DNA from: Amphibiibacter pelophylacis
GTDB taxonomy: Bacteria > Pseudomonadota > Gammaproteobacteria > Burkholderiales > Burkholderiaceae_C
Reading direction: 5' to 3'
Assembly: GCF_037688875.1 (NCBI RefSeq)
Contig: NZ_JAWDIE010000002.1
Span: forward strand, 124,001 to 188,000
DNA length: 64,000 nucleotides
The translations under genes were made by a program, and so were the position numbers. This document shows, piece by piece, positions 10,801-20,400 of this stretch. Position 1 is the first letter of the stretch. Each line of letters begins with the position of its first letter. The notes under the pieces were generated by a model, which did no database searches, was not told the origin of the DNA, and saw only the letters and a program-made list of their open reading frames with translations.

Positions 10801-13800
10801 CGTGATGCTGCTGGCGGTGTTGTCGGTCGTGGTGAGCTTGTAGTTACCGCCGTCGTTGTTGCCATCGTCGATGACCAGGTCTGCGAAGCTCAGCGTCTTG
10901 TTGCTGCCGACGTTCTTGTCGTTGAACGCCAGGCGGACCGATTTGATGCCGTCGCCGCTGGCCAGGGCACTCTTGAGCGTCTCCAGTTGCTCAGCGGTCA
11001 GGTTGTAAGCGGTGTTTCCGTCGTAGACCTTGGTGGCGGTTGGCGCCGCCAGAGTCACCTCTTTCTGGGTGATGTTCCCCGTTTTGTCCAGGGTGCTGCC
11101 GCCAGTCAGGTAGTAGTTGCCGGCGTCCGCGCCCCCCAGCGTCATCTGGGCGATGGTGAAGGGCACGCCGTCGCCCACATTGCGGCTGGCAAACGCGCCC
11201 TGGCCACTGACCGTGACCGCGTCGTTGTCCACCAGGTTTTTCAGCGACATGCTCAGGCCGTCCACGCTGGTCGTGCCGTCGTAGACCTTGCTCACCCCGG
11301 CAGCGGCGTCCGGCGTCACGCCGCGCTGGGTGACGGTGGTGCTGCCCACCACATCCAGCCCTTTGAAGTTGACGCTGGGCGGGCTGGTCCCGTCAGCCTC
11401 AAGGATCGAGTACTGGCCCACCGGGGTACGCCCGGCGCCGGACACGCCCGCAAGGACGCCGGGTGCGCTTTCCAGCTTGACCTTGACGGTGATGGGACCA
11501 GTGCCATCGTTGATGGTGTAAGTGCTGTCGTCCACCTTCGTGACCTGGTTGGCTTCGAAACTCTTGACCGTATCGGGCTGCCCGGCCTTCTTGAAGACGA
11601 ACTTCACCGTGGGTGTGGGGATGCCCGAAGCGTCGCCATAGGTGTGGGTCGAGCTGCCAAACAGCACCGCCAGCTGGTCCGCCGGGGTGATGGTGTAGTC
11701 GCCCGCCACCGGGGTGAAGATGTAATTGCGCGCCGCCAGGCCGCTGGTGTCGGCGACCAGCACGCCGGTGTAGGTTCCTGCGTTGTTCTCGCTGGCGTTG
11801 CTGCGCGTCACTGTGATGCCGTCCGCACCAGTGATACCGGCCGAGCCATCGGGTTTCGCGGCCGTGGTGGCGGTTTCGCCGTGGACAAAGCCCACCAGGC
11901 TGGTGCCTCCAAAATTGGATTCATCATCGAAGCCGACAAACTTCTGCGCCGGGTTGGCGTAGACCTTGATCTCGGCCTTGTTGATGGTGGCCGTGACACT
12001 GGGCAGATCGGATTTCAGCGTGTAGTTGCTGGCTTTGGCGCCAGGCCCGTCCTTCAGGGTGTAGCCGCTGAGGGTCAGCGCCTTGTTCACGCCTGCATCA
12101 GGGTCGGCGAACTGGAGCAGGCCTGTGTTCAGGCCCAGCTGCTCGCCGCTGACCACGTTGCCCAGCGTCACCGTGCCACTCGTCGTGGCATTGGTGGTGC
12201 CGTCGTAGGTTTTGTCGGCGACGGTGATGCCGTCCAGCGTGACCGTGCGCCGCTCGATGCTGGCCGTGGTCGTCACCGGCGCTGCGGCCAGCGCATAGTT
12301 GCTGGCCATGCCGCCGCCGCTGCCGTCCTGCAGGGCCAGTCCATTGACCGTCACGGTCTTGCCCGTGCCTGCATCTTTTGAGCTGAAAGTGGCGCCGGTG
12401 TTGATCAGCCCCAGCGTTTCGCTGTCTACGCCTGTTGTGACGCTGCCAGCATTCGTCAGCGTGGCCGTGTCGTTGCCGTCGTACACCTTGTCAGCCGCAG
12501 CGACCCCGGTCACCGTCAGCACCTTGGGGGTGATGGTGGCCGTGGCCGTGGCCTGATCGGTGTAGCTGTAATTGCCCGCATCGCTGCCCTGATGGGTTAC
12601 CGTCAAGGCCACATCGTGCGTCCCGGCATTTTTGTCGGCGAACACGCCGGTCGCCAGCACGCTGACAGCGTCTCCTTCCAGCACACCCGCTATCGTGGCC
12701 GCACTGGTGCTGACTGTCGCGGCCGTGCCGCCATCGTAGGCTTTGTTGCTGGCCGTGATGCCGCTGACCGACGCTGACAGTTTGTTGATACTGGCTTTGG
12801 CCGTTTTCTGATCCGTCAGCGTGTAGTTACCCACATCCGCGCCGGTGTATTGGCTGCTCAGCTGGACGATCTTGTCACTACCGGCATTCTTGTCCGCAAA
12901 ATGGCCCGTGGCGGCCACACTGACAGTATCACCGGCAACCAGGCCATTAACCAATGCACCGCTGGCATTCACCGTGGCATTGGGCGTGCGGTCGTAGGTT
13001 TTGTCTTCAACAGTGATGCCGCTCACCGTCGCCGCCTTGGGCGAGATACTGGCCGTTGTGCCATCCTGGCTGATGATGGCGTAGTTGCCCCGGTCCGCAC
13101 CGCCATAGGTGCTTTTCAGCTGTACGCCTTTGGCATTCCCGACATTTTTGTCGGCGAACTGGCCGGTTGCGGCCACGGTCAGATCGTCCCCGGCAACCAG
13201 ACCAGCGCGCTGCAGGCCATCCAGGCTGACCTGCGCGTCGCGGCTGCCGTCGTACACCTTGTCGGCAGCGGTGATGCCGCTGATATTCAGCGTTTTGGGC
13301 GTGATATTGGCTGTGGTGCTGGTCTGGTCGGTGATGACGTAATTGTCCTTATCCGCGCCGCTGTAACTGCTGGCAAGGGTTACCACCTTGTTCGCGCCGA
13401 CGTTTTTGTCAGCAAATGTGCCTGTCGCCGCGACGTTGACCACATCCCCCGCAACCATTCCGGCCTTGTCCACCGCCGCTGTGCTGACCGTGGCGGCGTT
13501 ATTGCCGTCGTAAATCCTGCTGGAGGCCGTGATACCGCTGACGATCAAAGCTCTTTGCGCGACCGTCAATGTGGCGGGCGCTGCATAAGCCAGGCTATAG
13601 CCTAGTGCAGCCAGATCCGTACCACCGCCAGATGCCGTCAAGGTATGGCTGCCCGCTGTGTAAAAGCCACTGGTGGATTTGGTTCCACCGCTAATGGCCG
13701 CAACAACACTCGCTGTATCGCCATTGACCATCCCGGTCCAGAGGCCAGAATCCCAGGTATCACCGTAAGTAATGCTTGAGCTGCTCATCGCCCAGGTGGC

Positions 13801-16800
13801 CGTGGGGCGTTCGCGATAAATCAGGTTCAGGCCGGGCACTAATGCCTTGGTGTATCGGTTTGGAGCACTGGTGTTTTCATCGCTGCCATAACGGAAACGG
13901 CCAGAACCCGTCCCACCCACCAGGGTGTTTGCACTGCCGCTGCCCGCCAGGCTGCCGGTATACAGCGTGGCCGTGCCACCTGCGCCCACAGTGACCGATG
14001 CCCCCGGGTTGATGACCAGATCACCCCCGGCAGCCGTGCCCGCATTGCTGGCCCGGCCAGCGTTCAGTGTGACCGCTGTCGCGCTGGCGTTCGACGTTGC
14101 AACCGATTTGTCCAGAATCAGATTACCCGCTTCGGTCGAAATATCCACGGTGCCCGTGCTGCTGATGCCGGCAACAGGCGCCCCCACATCCGTCACGTCG
14201 CCCACTGTCAAGCCGTTGCTGTCGCGCAAAACGATGCTTCTTGCGCCAGTTGCGGCCACTGTACCGAGATCATTGGCCGCATTACTCAGATTAAACGTGC
14301 CGCCACCGCCCAAAATCAAATTGGGCAAAGTCTGCGCCACCGCCTGGGTCACTGTTCCGCTGGTGGTCAGGCGCAGCGCGTTGCCATTCATGCTCAAGGC
14401 GCCATTCAGCCCGATATTGCCAGAACTAGCCAGTAACTGCACCGGGTCCAGAAAATTCACTGCTCCGCTTACATTCACCGCTCCAGTGCCATCTGGACGA
14501 CCAAAGCTGATCTGGCTGAATCCATCTTGGACAACAGCATTACTGCCATTGATATTACCCCCTAAAAAATTAAACCCACCGGTAGCGCCCCAGCCTTGCA
14601 AATTCCAGTTTGCCCCAGCACTGAATGGAAATATCTCGAGCACACCTGTTGAGCGCAGCGAGACCGCATTGGAAAAATCAAAATTATCCGCCGTTATGTT
14701 GATTTTCCCCGAGTAACCCGCACCTCCGATATTAGCTTTCTGAATGCTAATATCATTGCCACCGCCCGAATAATTTTTCCCCGCAATAGTAATATTGCCG
14801 CTATCGGCATCACCGATAACAACGGAGGCAAGTGTCGAATCAATGGATACTGGCACTGAAGTCACGCCCCCCCCTCTCAGGGTTGAGGACAGTGAAATCG
14901 GCCCACCATTATCAGTTTGAATTTTTATGCGACCCGTTCCATCCATGCGGATGCCAACGGTATTTAATCCCGAAGTAGCTGCCGCGTCAGCAATTAAGTC
15001 GATGCCCGAGGTGGCGGGGTTTGGCGCAAGGTTTGAAATATTAACCTCCTGGCCATCGCCAGGCGATAACCAGATGGATTTAACATTATTTGCCGCACCG
15101 GGAAATGCACCAATAAACTGAATTTTACCGCTGGTGGTATTTGTGATATTCGCTGATTCAATTTTAATAGCTGAATTATCTTGCATGCCTGCGGCGACAG
15201 CGAATGTACTGCTCAATGTCATCCCAGTACCTGATGTAAGCGCGGAGGCTCTGCCTTCTGGGCTGGATATGTAAATGCCATAGTTGTTGCTAAATTTCTT
15301 AGCACTACCAATCAGGCTAATGGTGCCGCCCGCTTGAAGCTCAGCCTGGCTGATTTCAATACCGTGGTTAAACGATCCTGCAGTCTCTGAGCCAATACCA
15401 GTTATTGACAAATTGCCAGCCGCTTGAACAGATTGCGTCGCGCTACCACGAGCGCCAATAAAAGTGCCTCGATTCTTGGAAACCGCCGTGCTGGTATTTT
15501 GCGCGTCGGACAGTGAAATGATGGAAATATCTCTACCACTCACGCCATGATTACCCGAATCGCTGAGCAAAGTCACCCCGTTGTTCAGAAATCCTGTGCC
15601 GCCTTTTGGATAGATATAACCTCGCAGGGTTACGTTACCCGTGCCTGCACGTATATCCGCGTTCGCCAGAACTATAGCACCCACTGCATTAGCCGCTACA
15701 TCATCACTGCCTGTCCCGCCCCCTATCCGATAGGCAAAATATGATGCTGGAACCGTTCCGCCACTAAAAAGCACACTGCCACCGCCACTATCAATGAGGC
15801 TATTCGCATTCATCCGGATGAACCCCTCAGGCCCCCCCTGAGTGGCAGCATTACTGGCATTACTATAATAGTTGACAGATCCACCTCGAGTTAAAACCTG
15901 AACCCCTTCAGACTGATTGATCCCTTTATTGGCTTTAACAGTAAGATTTAGCGCGCCACTCGTGCTGAAAATATTTGAACTGATTATGACGTTATTATCA
16001 GCGGTCAGATTCAGCGTGGATGCATTGCTGCCGCCGTGGATGATGGGCGCCGCCACAGTCAAATCGCCCGCATCCGTGCCCGCACCCGCTGTGGTCACGG
16101 TCACGGTACCGTTTTTGGACAGATTGGTGGCGATATCGCCAGCGCGGGCCTCGTCGATGGTGATATTGACCGGGTCAATCAGCCATTCCCCGCCAGAACC
16201 CTGTTCAGACCGGGTTTCGGCGCGGAAGCCGGAAAAATCAACGTCGTGACCGGAGGTTTCAACACGCCCGCCTTGACCCGCGCCCGCCGCCTTGGCCTGC
16301 ACGCTGCCTTGTGCGCTTGTTTGCCCGCCCGCCTTGTGCACATCGCTCCACAGCACCACCTCGCCGCCATCGCCGCTTTGCGTGGCACTGGCGGTTATGC
16401 TGGCGCCTTTGTCCATATTGACGGTGCTGGCCTGGCGCATCTCGCCCGCGCCCTGCCAGCCGCCGCCCACATGCACGGTGCCACCGCCTGTGGCGCCGTC
16501 GGCTTTGATCTGGCTGCCTGGTTTCAGGGCAATATGATCGGCTTCAAGAACAATCTTGCCGCCTTTGTTCACCAGGCTGCTGGCATCCAGGGTGCCCGTA
16601 TTGACCACGCTGTCGCCCTGCAGCGTGATGCTGCCTGCCGGAGCCACAATCTGGCCCTCGTTGACGACTGCGCCGCCATTTGCCCCGTCCGCGCGGCCCG
16701 CGAACGGGTCTTTGCCCGCCATGAAAGCATCCGAATCCGCTGTGCGCGTCGTGGCGACGATACCGCCCACGTTCACGCTGGCGGTCGGCGAAAAGTAAAC

Positions 16801-17244
16801 GCCCGCCGGGTTGCTGAGGTAGACCTGCCCGTTGGCCTTGATCTGGCCGTAAATCTGGCTGGGATCAACACCTTGCACGCGATTCAAGGTGACCGCGCTG
16901 GCGCTGGGTTGCTGGAAGTTGACCGTCGCATCGCGGCCGACATCGAAGCCCTTCCAGTCGATCACGGCGCGCTGGCTGGCCTGACCGATGGTCATGGCTG
17001 CACCCTGCTGGGCGATGCTGGCCTGGCCCGCGGCGACCTGGCCGCCCGTGGGCAGCTGCGTGGGTGCGGGGGGCGGCAGGCTTTGCGCAAAACCGGCGGC
17101 GGGCGCCAGCAGCGTGCCCAGCAGCAGGCTGCGCAGGCTCAGGCGGCGGCTGGAACGGCTCTTGCCGCGCCCTTTGGCGCATTCCTGAACAGCGGTCCAG
17201 CTTTGGGTGGATTCATTCCAGACGGTGCGGTAGCTTCTGTTCAT
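4810..17244 (-). CDS. Giant TpsA exoprotein B (4144 aa)
   Basis: The frame is open from 17322, but I place the start at ATG 17244: the next residues (MNRSYRTVWNESTQSW) are the extended signal peptide shared with the paralogues, and the upstream 26 codons run through a terminator. Signal cleavage is expected near residue 53. The haemagglutinin-type secretion domain spans about 60-350. A beta-helix-like region with an AT-rich coding stretch (about 14560-15960) follows. YDG repeats (about 10800-13600) come next, then a GNWFDPANWAGG motif, then roughly 1700 residues of TQSGG / GDLTGGD repeats. A Ser/Gly/Ala-rich linker (about 5090-5400) precedes a C-terminal Ig-like domain (PLPSGVSFDARTQRFT) resembling cadherin/dystroglycan-type folds. 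Exported adhesin by inference. No C-terminal beta-barrel, so export depends on a TpsB partner. Confidence 0.93.
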   Translation of the reverse strand: MNRSYRTVWNESTQSWTAVQECAKGRGKSRSSRRLSLRSLLLGTLLAPAAGFAQSLPPPAPTQLPTGGQVAAGQASIAQQGAAMTIGQASQRAVIDWKGFDVGRDATVNFQQPSASAVTLNRVQGVDPSQIYGQIKANGQVYLSNPAGVYFSPTASVNVGGIVATTRTADSDAFMAGKDPFAGRADGANGGAVVNEGQIVAPAGSITLQGDSVVNTGTLDASSLVNKGGKIVLEADHIALKPGSQIKADGATGGGTVHVGGGWQGAGEMRQASTVNMDKGASITASATQSGDGGEVVLWSDVHKAGGQTSAQGSVQAKAAGAGQGGRVETSGHDVDFSGFRAETRSEQGSGGEWLIDPVNITIDEARAGDIATNLSKNGTVTVTTAGAGTDAGDLTVAAPIIHGGSNASTLNLTADNNVIISSNIFSTSGALNLTVKANKGINQSEGVQVLTRGGSVNYYSNASNAATQGGPEGFIRMNANSLIDSGGGSVLFSGGTVPASYFAYRIGGGTGSDDVAANAVGAIVLANADIRAGTGNVTLRGYIYPKGGTGFLNNGVTLLSDSGNHGVSGRDISIISLSDAQNTSTAVSKNRGTFIGARGSATQSVQAAGNLSITGIGSETAGSFNHGIEISQAELQAGGTISLIGSAKKFSNNYGIYISSPEGRASALTSGTGMTLSSTFAVAAGMQDNSAIKIESANITNTTSGKIQFIGAFPGAANNVKSIWLSPGDGQEVNISNLAPNPATSGIDLIADAAATSGLNTVGIRMDGTGRIKIQTDNGGPISLSSTLRGGGVTSVPVSIDSTLASVVIGDADSGNITIAGKNYSGGGNDISIQKANIGGAGYSGKINITADNFDFSNAVSLRSTGVLEIFPFSAGANWNLQGWGATGGFNFLGGNINGSNAVVQDGFSQISFGRPDGTGAVNVSGAVNFLDPVQLLASSGNIGLNGALSMNGNALRLTTSGTVTQAVAQTLPNLILGGGGTFNLSNAANDLGTVAATGARSIVLRDSNGLTVGDVTDVGAPVAGISSTGTVDISTEAGNLILDKSVATSNASATAVTLNAGRASNAGTAAGGDLVINPGASVTVGAGGTATLYTGSLAGSGSANTLVGGTGSGRFRYGSDENTSAPNRYTKALVPGLNLIYRERPTATWAMSSSSITYGDTWDSGLWTGMVNGDTASVVAAISGGTKSTSGFYTAGSHTLTASGGGTDLAALGYSLAYAAPATLTVAQRALIVSGITASSRIYDGNNAATVSTAAVDKAGMVAGDVVNVAATGTFADKNVGANKVVTLASSYSGADKDNYVITDQTSTTANITPKTLNISGITAADKVYDGSRDAQVSLDGLQRAGLVAGDDLTVAATGQFADKNVGNAKGVQLKSTYGGADRGNYAIISQDGTTASISPKAATVSGITVEDKTYDRTPNATVNASGALVNGLVAGDTVSVAATGHFADKNAGSDKIVQLSSQYTGADVGNYTLTDQKTAKASINKLSASVSGITASNKAYDGGTAATVSTSAATIAGVLEGDAVSVLATGVFADKNAGTHDVALTVTHQGSDAGNYSYTDQATATATITPKVLTVTGVAAADKVYDGNDTATLTNAGSVTTGVDSETLGLINTGATFSSKDAGTGKTVTVNGLALQDGSGGGMASNYALAAAPVTTTASIERRTVTLDGITVADKTYDGTTNATTSGTVTLGNVVSGEQLGLNTGLLQFADPDAGVNKALTLSGYTLKDGPGAKASNYTLKSDLPSVTATINKAEIKVYANPAQKFVGFDDESNFGGTSLVGFVHGETATTAAKPDGSAGITGADGITVTRSNASENNAGTYTGVLVADTSGLAARNYIFTPVAGDYTITPADQLAVLFGSSTHTYGDASGIPTPTVKFVFKKAGQPDTVKSFEANQVTKVDDSTYTINDGTGPITVKVKLESAPGVLAGVSGAGRTPVGQYSILEADGTSPPSVNFKGLDVVGSTTVTQRGVTPDAAAGVSKVYDGTTSVDGLSMSLKNLVDNDAVTVSGQGAFASRNVGDGVPFTIAQMTLGGADAGNYYLTGGSTLDKTGNITQKEVTLAAPTATKVYDGNTAYNLTAEQLETLKSALASGDGIKSVRLAFNDKNVGSNKTLSFADLVIDDGNNDGGNYKLTTTDNTASSITRLDSVAWVGGASGNWFDPANWAGGAVPDLANVANVVIPAGVKVSFDPTKAVAPADTSQAVQVDGVGDGLGSLAISGGDLQVGAGGLKLDTLDQTGGNLAVQGASELQSATISGGTSTFTGDVEATTGWTQTGGTVAAQGNLTTAAMNVSGGSLGVDKNLNADVLNLSGGAMNVVGDLGATRVTVSQAEGGTPPTLGVTGTTTASILSVEAGSAMLGNVDVGLFGTGGSAKVTTGRFKADDATLAGDSFEANGPATVGIIKVGSQDADKNIKVTFTDSLTADDLTVDGNAASMTVEGPSTVGTATIDGGTTSFAALDVKNLEQTGGTATVKGALTGGNVAVSGGSFAAKEAAVVDSVTLSGGSTTFDKALGAKTLNVSGEGTTLKADGPSSVGTATLAGGTSTLNDLTVTDSLKQSGGTLSATGTTTVNNAQQTGGSSAFAGPLTVQGTYAQQGGETTAASAVTGGNLQLDGGTFSTTSPDAPVKFAQVAQTGGALNTAGTLEAKALYQYGGTADVAALKSDQAAFLGGASTVRGPLDAGAVSVGGDADLKVQGDATVTSLTQEGGSSSFAQALKAEDVDLSGGKLGVTGPLTVTDRLGVSGQGTTLDSQGPAKVNSLVLADATANFDQGLAVDGSIRQSSGVLGVTGDLSAGSIAQVGGALTATGATTAGSVRLAGDNTLGSLSADSIAVKGGNTTLSGDLTGGDVALSGSGALDVKGKTTADDLTVADGSSLSATGPLSASTLTQSGGSIAATEVAVAGPLIQTDGALTATGTTTARSAELAGRNMLGSLSATDSIAIKGGSTALSGDLTGGDLALSGTGALTVDGATTAADVAVAGEASLSALGPVMASTLTQSGGSMAASDLTVQGALTQSGGILAATGTTKAGTAELAGASVLNDLEASRIAITGGSANVVGNLTGGDLALSGNGVLDVAGATKAAVLTVADNAILGSTGPLTAETMTQSGGRVAATDINVAGALSQTGGALTATGTTTAQSAELAGTNALNDLKADRIAVNGGTTSLSGDLTGGDVSQSGGSLAVDGDLAVGEGRTLTQTGGSATVGGSLTGGNADLQGGSLGVSGATAVDALSVGGDARLSAAGPLSANTLTQSGGSIAATDLAVAGPLSQTGGALSATGTTTAKTAELAGDNQLNSLSADSIAVKGGNTAVTGDLTGGDVAVSGGSLGVGGATQADSLTQSGGSIAATDLTVDGPLTQTGGALSATGTTTAKTAELAGDNQLSSLSADSIAVKGGNTALTGDLTGGDVALSGSGALDVGGTTTADDLTVAGESSLSAAGPLNANTLTQSGGSIAATDVAVAGPLNQTGGALSATGTTTAKTAELAGDNQLSSLSADSIAVKGGNTAVTGDLTGGDVALSGSGGLDVGGTTTADDLTVADGSSLSAAGPLSANTLTQSGGSIAATDVAVAGPLTQTGGALSATGTTTAKTAELAGDNQLSSLSADSIAVKGGNTALTGNLTGGDVALSGTGALAVGGQTTADDLTVADGGSLTSTGPLNANTLTQSGGSIAATDLAVAGPLNQTGGALSATGTTTAKTAELAGDNQLNSLSADSVAVKGGNTALTGDLKGGNVAVSGGAMAVGGNAAVNNLSQSAGGMSFANALDVNGTLSQTGGTASVDGPARLSQASQSGGGLDLNGPVTLTGTFDQSGGTTTVRGAVQGGSVAVSQDGQFNARSAVKLDTLSVSGGRVNLDKGLSATQLNQSGGTLLASGPVNAASTNLTGGSYVETGSGTSPADPGKVTAGVTPPVTTGSPVIGNPAAPTPTTTVISGDPSLPGGGDPVNVALGDPVSGGSSGTGTASGGSEGSGASGSGESKDDADGRKAAEAAGSASATQPESATPGSATSSSTGSSAASSDATGTAAASSSAVPGASAAVTRMEVVPAAASRPAVLSVTVAPDALSRPEGFSFAVPQRVWGGESSQGVRAQLPDGKPLPSGVSFDARTQRFTVSSKADVTLPLTVVLRAASGQEVVVVIDAGG
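5990..8830 (-). repeat. 324-bp tandem repeats in exoprotein B (108-aa Gly-Gly-rich unit)
   Basis: A marker ga(t/c)gctgtc recurs at 6088, 6412, 6736 and 7060 (324-base steps), then at 7324 (264). More diverged copies follow up to 8737. Each unit encodes TLTQSGGS, GTTTAKTAELAGD, SIAVKGG and GDLTGGD motifs. The 264-base unit lacks 20 codons. Period and high identity indicate unequal crossing-over or conversion. Confidence 0.85.
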
Positions 17245-17257
17245 GGTGCGACGCGGC

Positions 17258-17276
17258 ACAGGCTGAGCCAGCCTGT
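17258..17276 (-). promoter_or_regulatory. Leader hairpin between ribosome-binding sequence and ATG of exoprotein B
   Basis: The stem ACAGGCTG / CAGCCTGT with a 3-base loop ends 13 bases before ATG 17244. The minus strand reads GAGGAAGGGG at 17279-17288 on the far side. Same layout and almost the same sequence as in front of exoprotein A; the loop differs by one base. Confidence 0.6.
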
Positions 17277-17301
17277 TGCCCCTTCCTCGAATTAATAATT
17301 G

Positions 17302-17334
17302 AAAATGCCCAGCATCAAACAATGATGCCGGGCA
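17302..17334 (-). terminator. Intrinsic terminator between exoproteins C and B
   Basis: Eleven-pair stem (17306-17316 with 17324-17334, one G-U pair in RNA, 7-base loop), followed in the minus direction by four T and then an AT-rich run. It lies between the C stop (17417) and the B start (17244). Confidence 0.7.
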
Positions 17335-17363
17335 TTGGGCATCCGGACTACCCGGCTGCTTTG

Positions 17364-17389
17364 AGTCTAAAGAAGGCTGTCGCGGGCAA
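17364..17389 (-). promoter_or_regulatory. Possible promoter element upstream of exoprotein B
   Basis: The minus strand carries TAGACT (17364-17369) with TTGCCC (17384-17389) upstream, the same two hexamers as in front of the TpsB gene, but the spacing here is only 14. TAGACT also occurs upstream of exoprotein A (4703-4708) without a clear -35. If it is a promoter, the terminator hairpin at 17306-17334 lies in the leader and would act as an attenuator. Confidence 0.3.
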
Positions 17390-17416
17390 TCGCCCCATCA
17401 AAGCGCATAACTGCGC

Positions 17417-20400
17417 TCAGTTATCCCAATCAAGCTCGACCCGGACCTGTCGCCCGGAGGCCAGGCGCAGCACCACCACCAGCGGCAGTTCCAGCCCCGA
17501 TTTCGGGGCCACGGTGAAGCGCTGATCGGCCGCATCGAAGCTCAGACCGGCGGGCAGCGGGCGACCCTCCGGCAGCTCGGCGCGGATGTCCTGGGCCAGC
17601 TCGCCCGCCCACACGCGCTGCGGCACGGTGAAGGTGAAGCCCTCGGGCAGGCTGAACGCGCCGGGCCGGATCTCCACATTCAGCGTGGCGGGCTGGCCGG
17701 GCGATGCGGGCGTGAACCCCAACCGCGTGACGGCGCGGATTGAAGGCGGCAGCGTCACATCGCCGACGACAGTGAGGGTCGGGGCCGGGGTGTCCGGGTT
17801 GCGCAGCACCGGGCTGCCTTCAGTGGGCGCGGCCACGCTGGCCGTCACCTGGCCCGGATCGACGAGCCCGGTCTCCTGACCGCCCTGCACAAAGTTCCCA
17901 CCGGAGCGGTTGATGGTGCCCGCATTCACCGGCCCGGTGGCCAGCAGCGTGCCGCCGCGCAGATCCAGCTGGCGGGCGTTCAGGCCGCGATCCAGACTGA
18001 CGCGTCCGCCATCGACGCTGAGCGTCTCCAGATCGACCGCCGACCGCGCATTGAACTGCCCGCTCTGGGACACCGCCACGCTGCCGCCCTTCAGGCTGCC
18101 GTGCGTGGTGGCACTGCCGCCGGTCTGGCTGAAAGTGCCGGCCAGATTGACCGGGCCGTAGAAATCGAGCGTGCCACCGCTCTGGCGCAGCCGATTCACC
18201 GAAGTGCCGCCGTTCACCGACAGCGACCCGCCAGAGATCGACAAATCGTCACCGCGCAGCGTGCCCGACACCGCCATCGCCCCGCCCGATTGCGACATCG
18301 GACCCGCGACCGCGACATCCCCCGCGCGGACCCGCCCGCCGGACTGCGCGAAGGTGTTGGCGTTCAGCGGACCAGTCGTGCTCAGGCTGCTGTCGTCGGC
18401 CACCACCACGTCGTCGGCGCGGGTTACGCCTTTCACATCCAGCGCGCCGCTGCCGCTCAAAGTCAGATCGCCGCCGGTCAAGTCGCCGCTCAACTTGGTA
18501 TCGCCGCCGTTGATGGCGATGCTGTCAGTCGCGCTCAGATTGTTCAGCGCGTTGGTCCCGGCCAGTTCGACGGTCTTTGCAGTCGTCGTGCCCGTGGCGG
18601 TCAATGCGCCGCCGGTTTGAGTGATTGGGCCATTCACGGCCACGTCCGTCGCGGCGATGGTGCCGCCGGATTGGGTGAGCGTGTTGGCGTTCAGCGGACC
18701 AGTCGTGCTCAGGCTGCTGTCGTCGGCCACCACAACGTCGTCTGCGCGGGTTGCGCCTTTCACATCCAGCGCGCCGCTGCCGCTCAAAGCCAGATCGCCG
18801 CCGGTCAAGTCGCCGCTCAAGGTGGTCGATCCGCCTTTGATCGCGATGCTGTCGGTCGCACTCAGATTCTTCAGCGCGTTCGTCCCGGCCAGCGCGACGG
18901 TCTTGGCGGTTGTCGTGCCCGTAGCGGTCAGGGCGCCGCCGGTTTGAGTGATTGGGCCTGACACGGCCACGTCTGTCGCGGTCATGGTGCCGCCGGATTG
19001 GGTGAAGGTATTAGCGTTCAGCGGCCCAGCAGTGCGCAGGCTGCTGTCGTCGGCCACCACCACGTCGTCGGCGCGGGTTGCGCCTTTCACATCGATCGCG
19101 CCGTTGCCGCTCAAAGTCAGGTCACCACCCGTCAGATCCCCGCTGAGCGCAGTCGATCCGCCTTTGATCGCGATGCTGTCTGTCGCGCTCAGATTCTTCA
19201 GCGAGTTCGTCCCGGCCAGTTCGACGGTCTTTGCGGTCGTGGTGCCCGTGGCGGTCAGGGCGCCGCCGGTTTGGGTGATTGGGCCGGAAACGGCCACGTC
19301 TGTCGCGGTGATGGTGCCGCCGGATTGGGTGAGCGAAACCGCCTTCGTCGCGCCAGCCACGCCCAGGTTGCCGTCGGCAATGGTGAGGTCGCCACCCGTC
19401 AGATCCCCGCTGAGCGCAGTCGATCCACCCTTGACGGCGATGCTGTCGGTCGCGCTCAGATTGTTCAGCGCGTTGGTCCCGGCCAGCTCGACGGTCGTTG
19501 CCGTCATCGTGCCCGTGGCGGTCAGGGCGCCGCTGGTTTGAGTGATTGGGCCGGAAACAGCCACGTCTATCGCGGTCATGGTGCCGCCGGATTGGGTAAG
19601 CGTGCTGGCGTTCAGCGGGCCAGTCGTGCTCAGGCTGCTGTCTTCCGCCACCACCACGTCGTCGGCGCGGGTTGTGCCTTTCACATCCAGCGCGCCGCTG
19701 CCGCTCAAAGTCAGATCGCCGCCGGTCAAGTCGCCGCTCAACTTGGTATCGCCGCCGTTGATGGCGATGCTGTCAGTCGCGCTCAGATTCTTCAGCGCGT
19801 TGGTCCCGGCCAGCTCGATGGTCTTTGCAGTCGTCGTGCCCGTGGCGGTCAGGGCGCCGCTGGTTTGATTGATAGGGCCGGACACAGCCACGTCTGTCGC
19901 GGTGATGGTGCCGCCGGATTGGGTGAAGGTATTAGCGTTCAGCGGACCAGCAGTGCTCAAGCTGCTGTCGTCGGCCACCACCACATCGTCGGCACGGGTT
20001 GCGCCTTTCACATCGAGCGCGCCGTTGCCGTTCAAAGTCAGGTCACCACCCGTCAGATCCCCGCTGAGCGCAGTCGATCCGCCTTTGATCGCGATGCTGT
20101 CTGTCGCGCTCAGATTGTTCAGCGCGTTCGTCCCGGCCAGCTCGACGGTCTTTGCGGTCGTCGTGCCCGTGGCGGTCAGGGCGCCGCCAGTTTGGGTGAT
20201 AGGGCCGGAAACGGCCACGTCCGTCGCGGTGATGGTGCCGCCGGATTGGGTGAGCGAAACCGCCTTCGTCGCGCCAGCCACGCCCAGGCTGCCGTCGGAG
20301 ATGGTGAGGTCGCCGCCGGTCAAGTCGCCACTGAGCGCAGTCGATCCACCGCTGATTGAGATGCTGTCAGTCGCACTCAGATTGTTCAGCGCGTTGGTCC

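Noticed and set aside
6319..12381. A 2020-codon open frame on the plus strand, antisense to exoprotein B
   Set aside because: It mirrors the periodic codons of the GC-rich repeats in exoprotein B. Its translation is Arg/Ala/Gly/His-rich low complexity with no domain, start signal or signal peptide. The minus-strand gene has clear domains.
17245..17322. Longer N-terminus for exoprotein B
   Set aside because: The extra 26 codons cross a terminator hairpin and a ribosome-binding sequence. The extended signal peptide starts at 17244, as in both paralogues.
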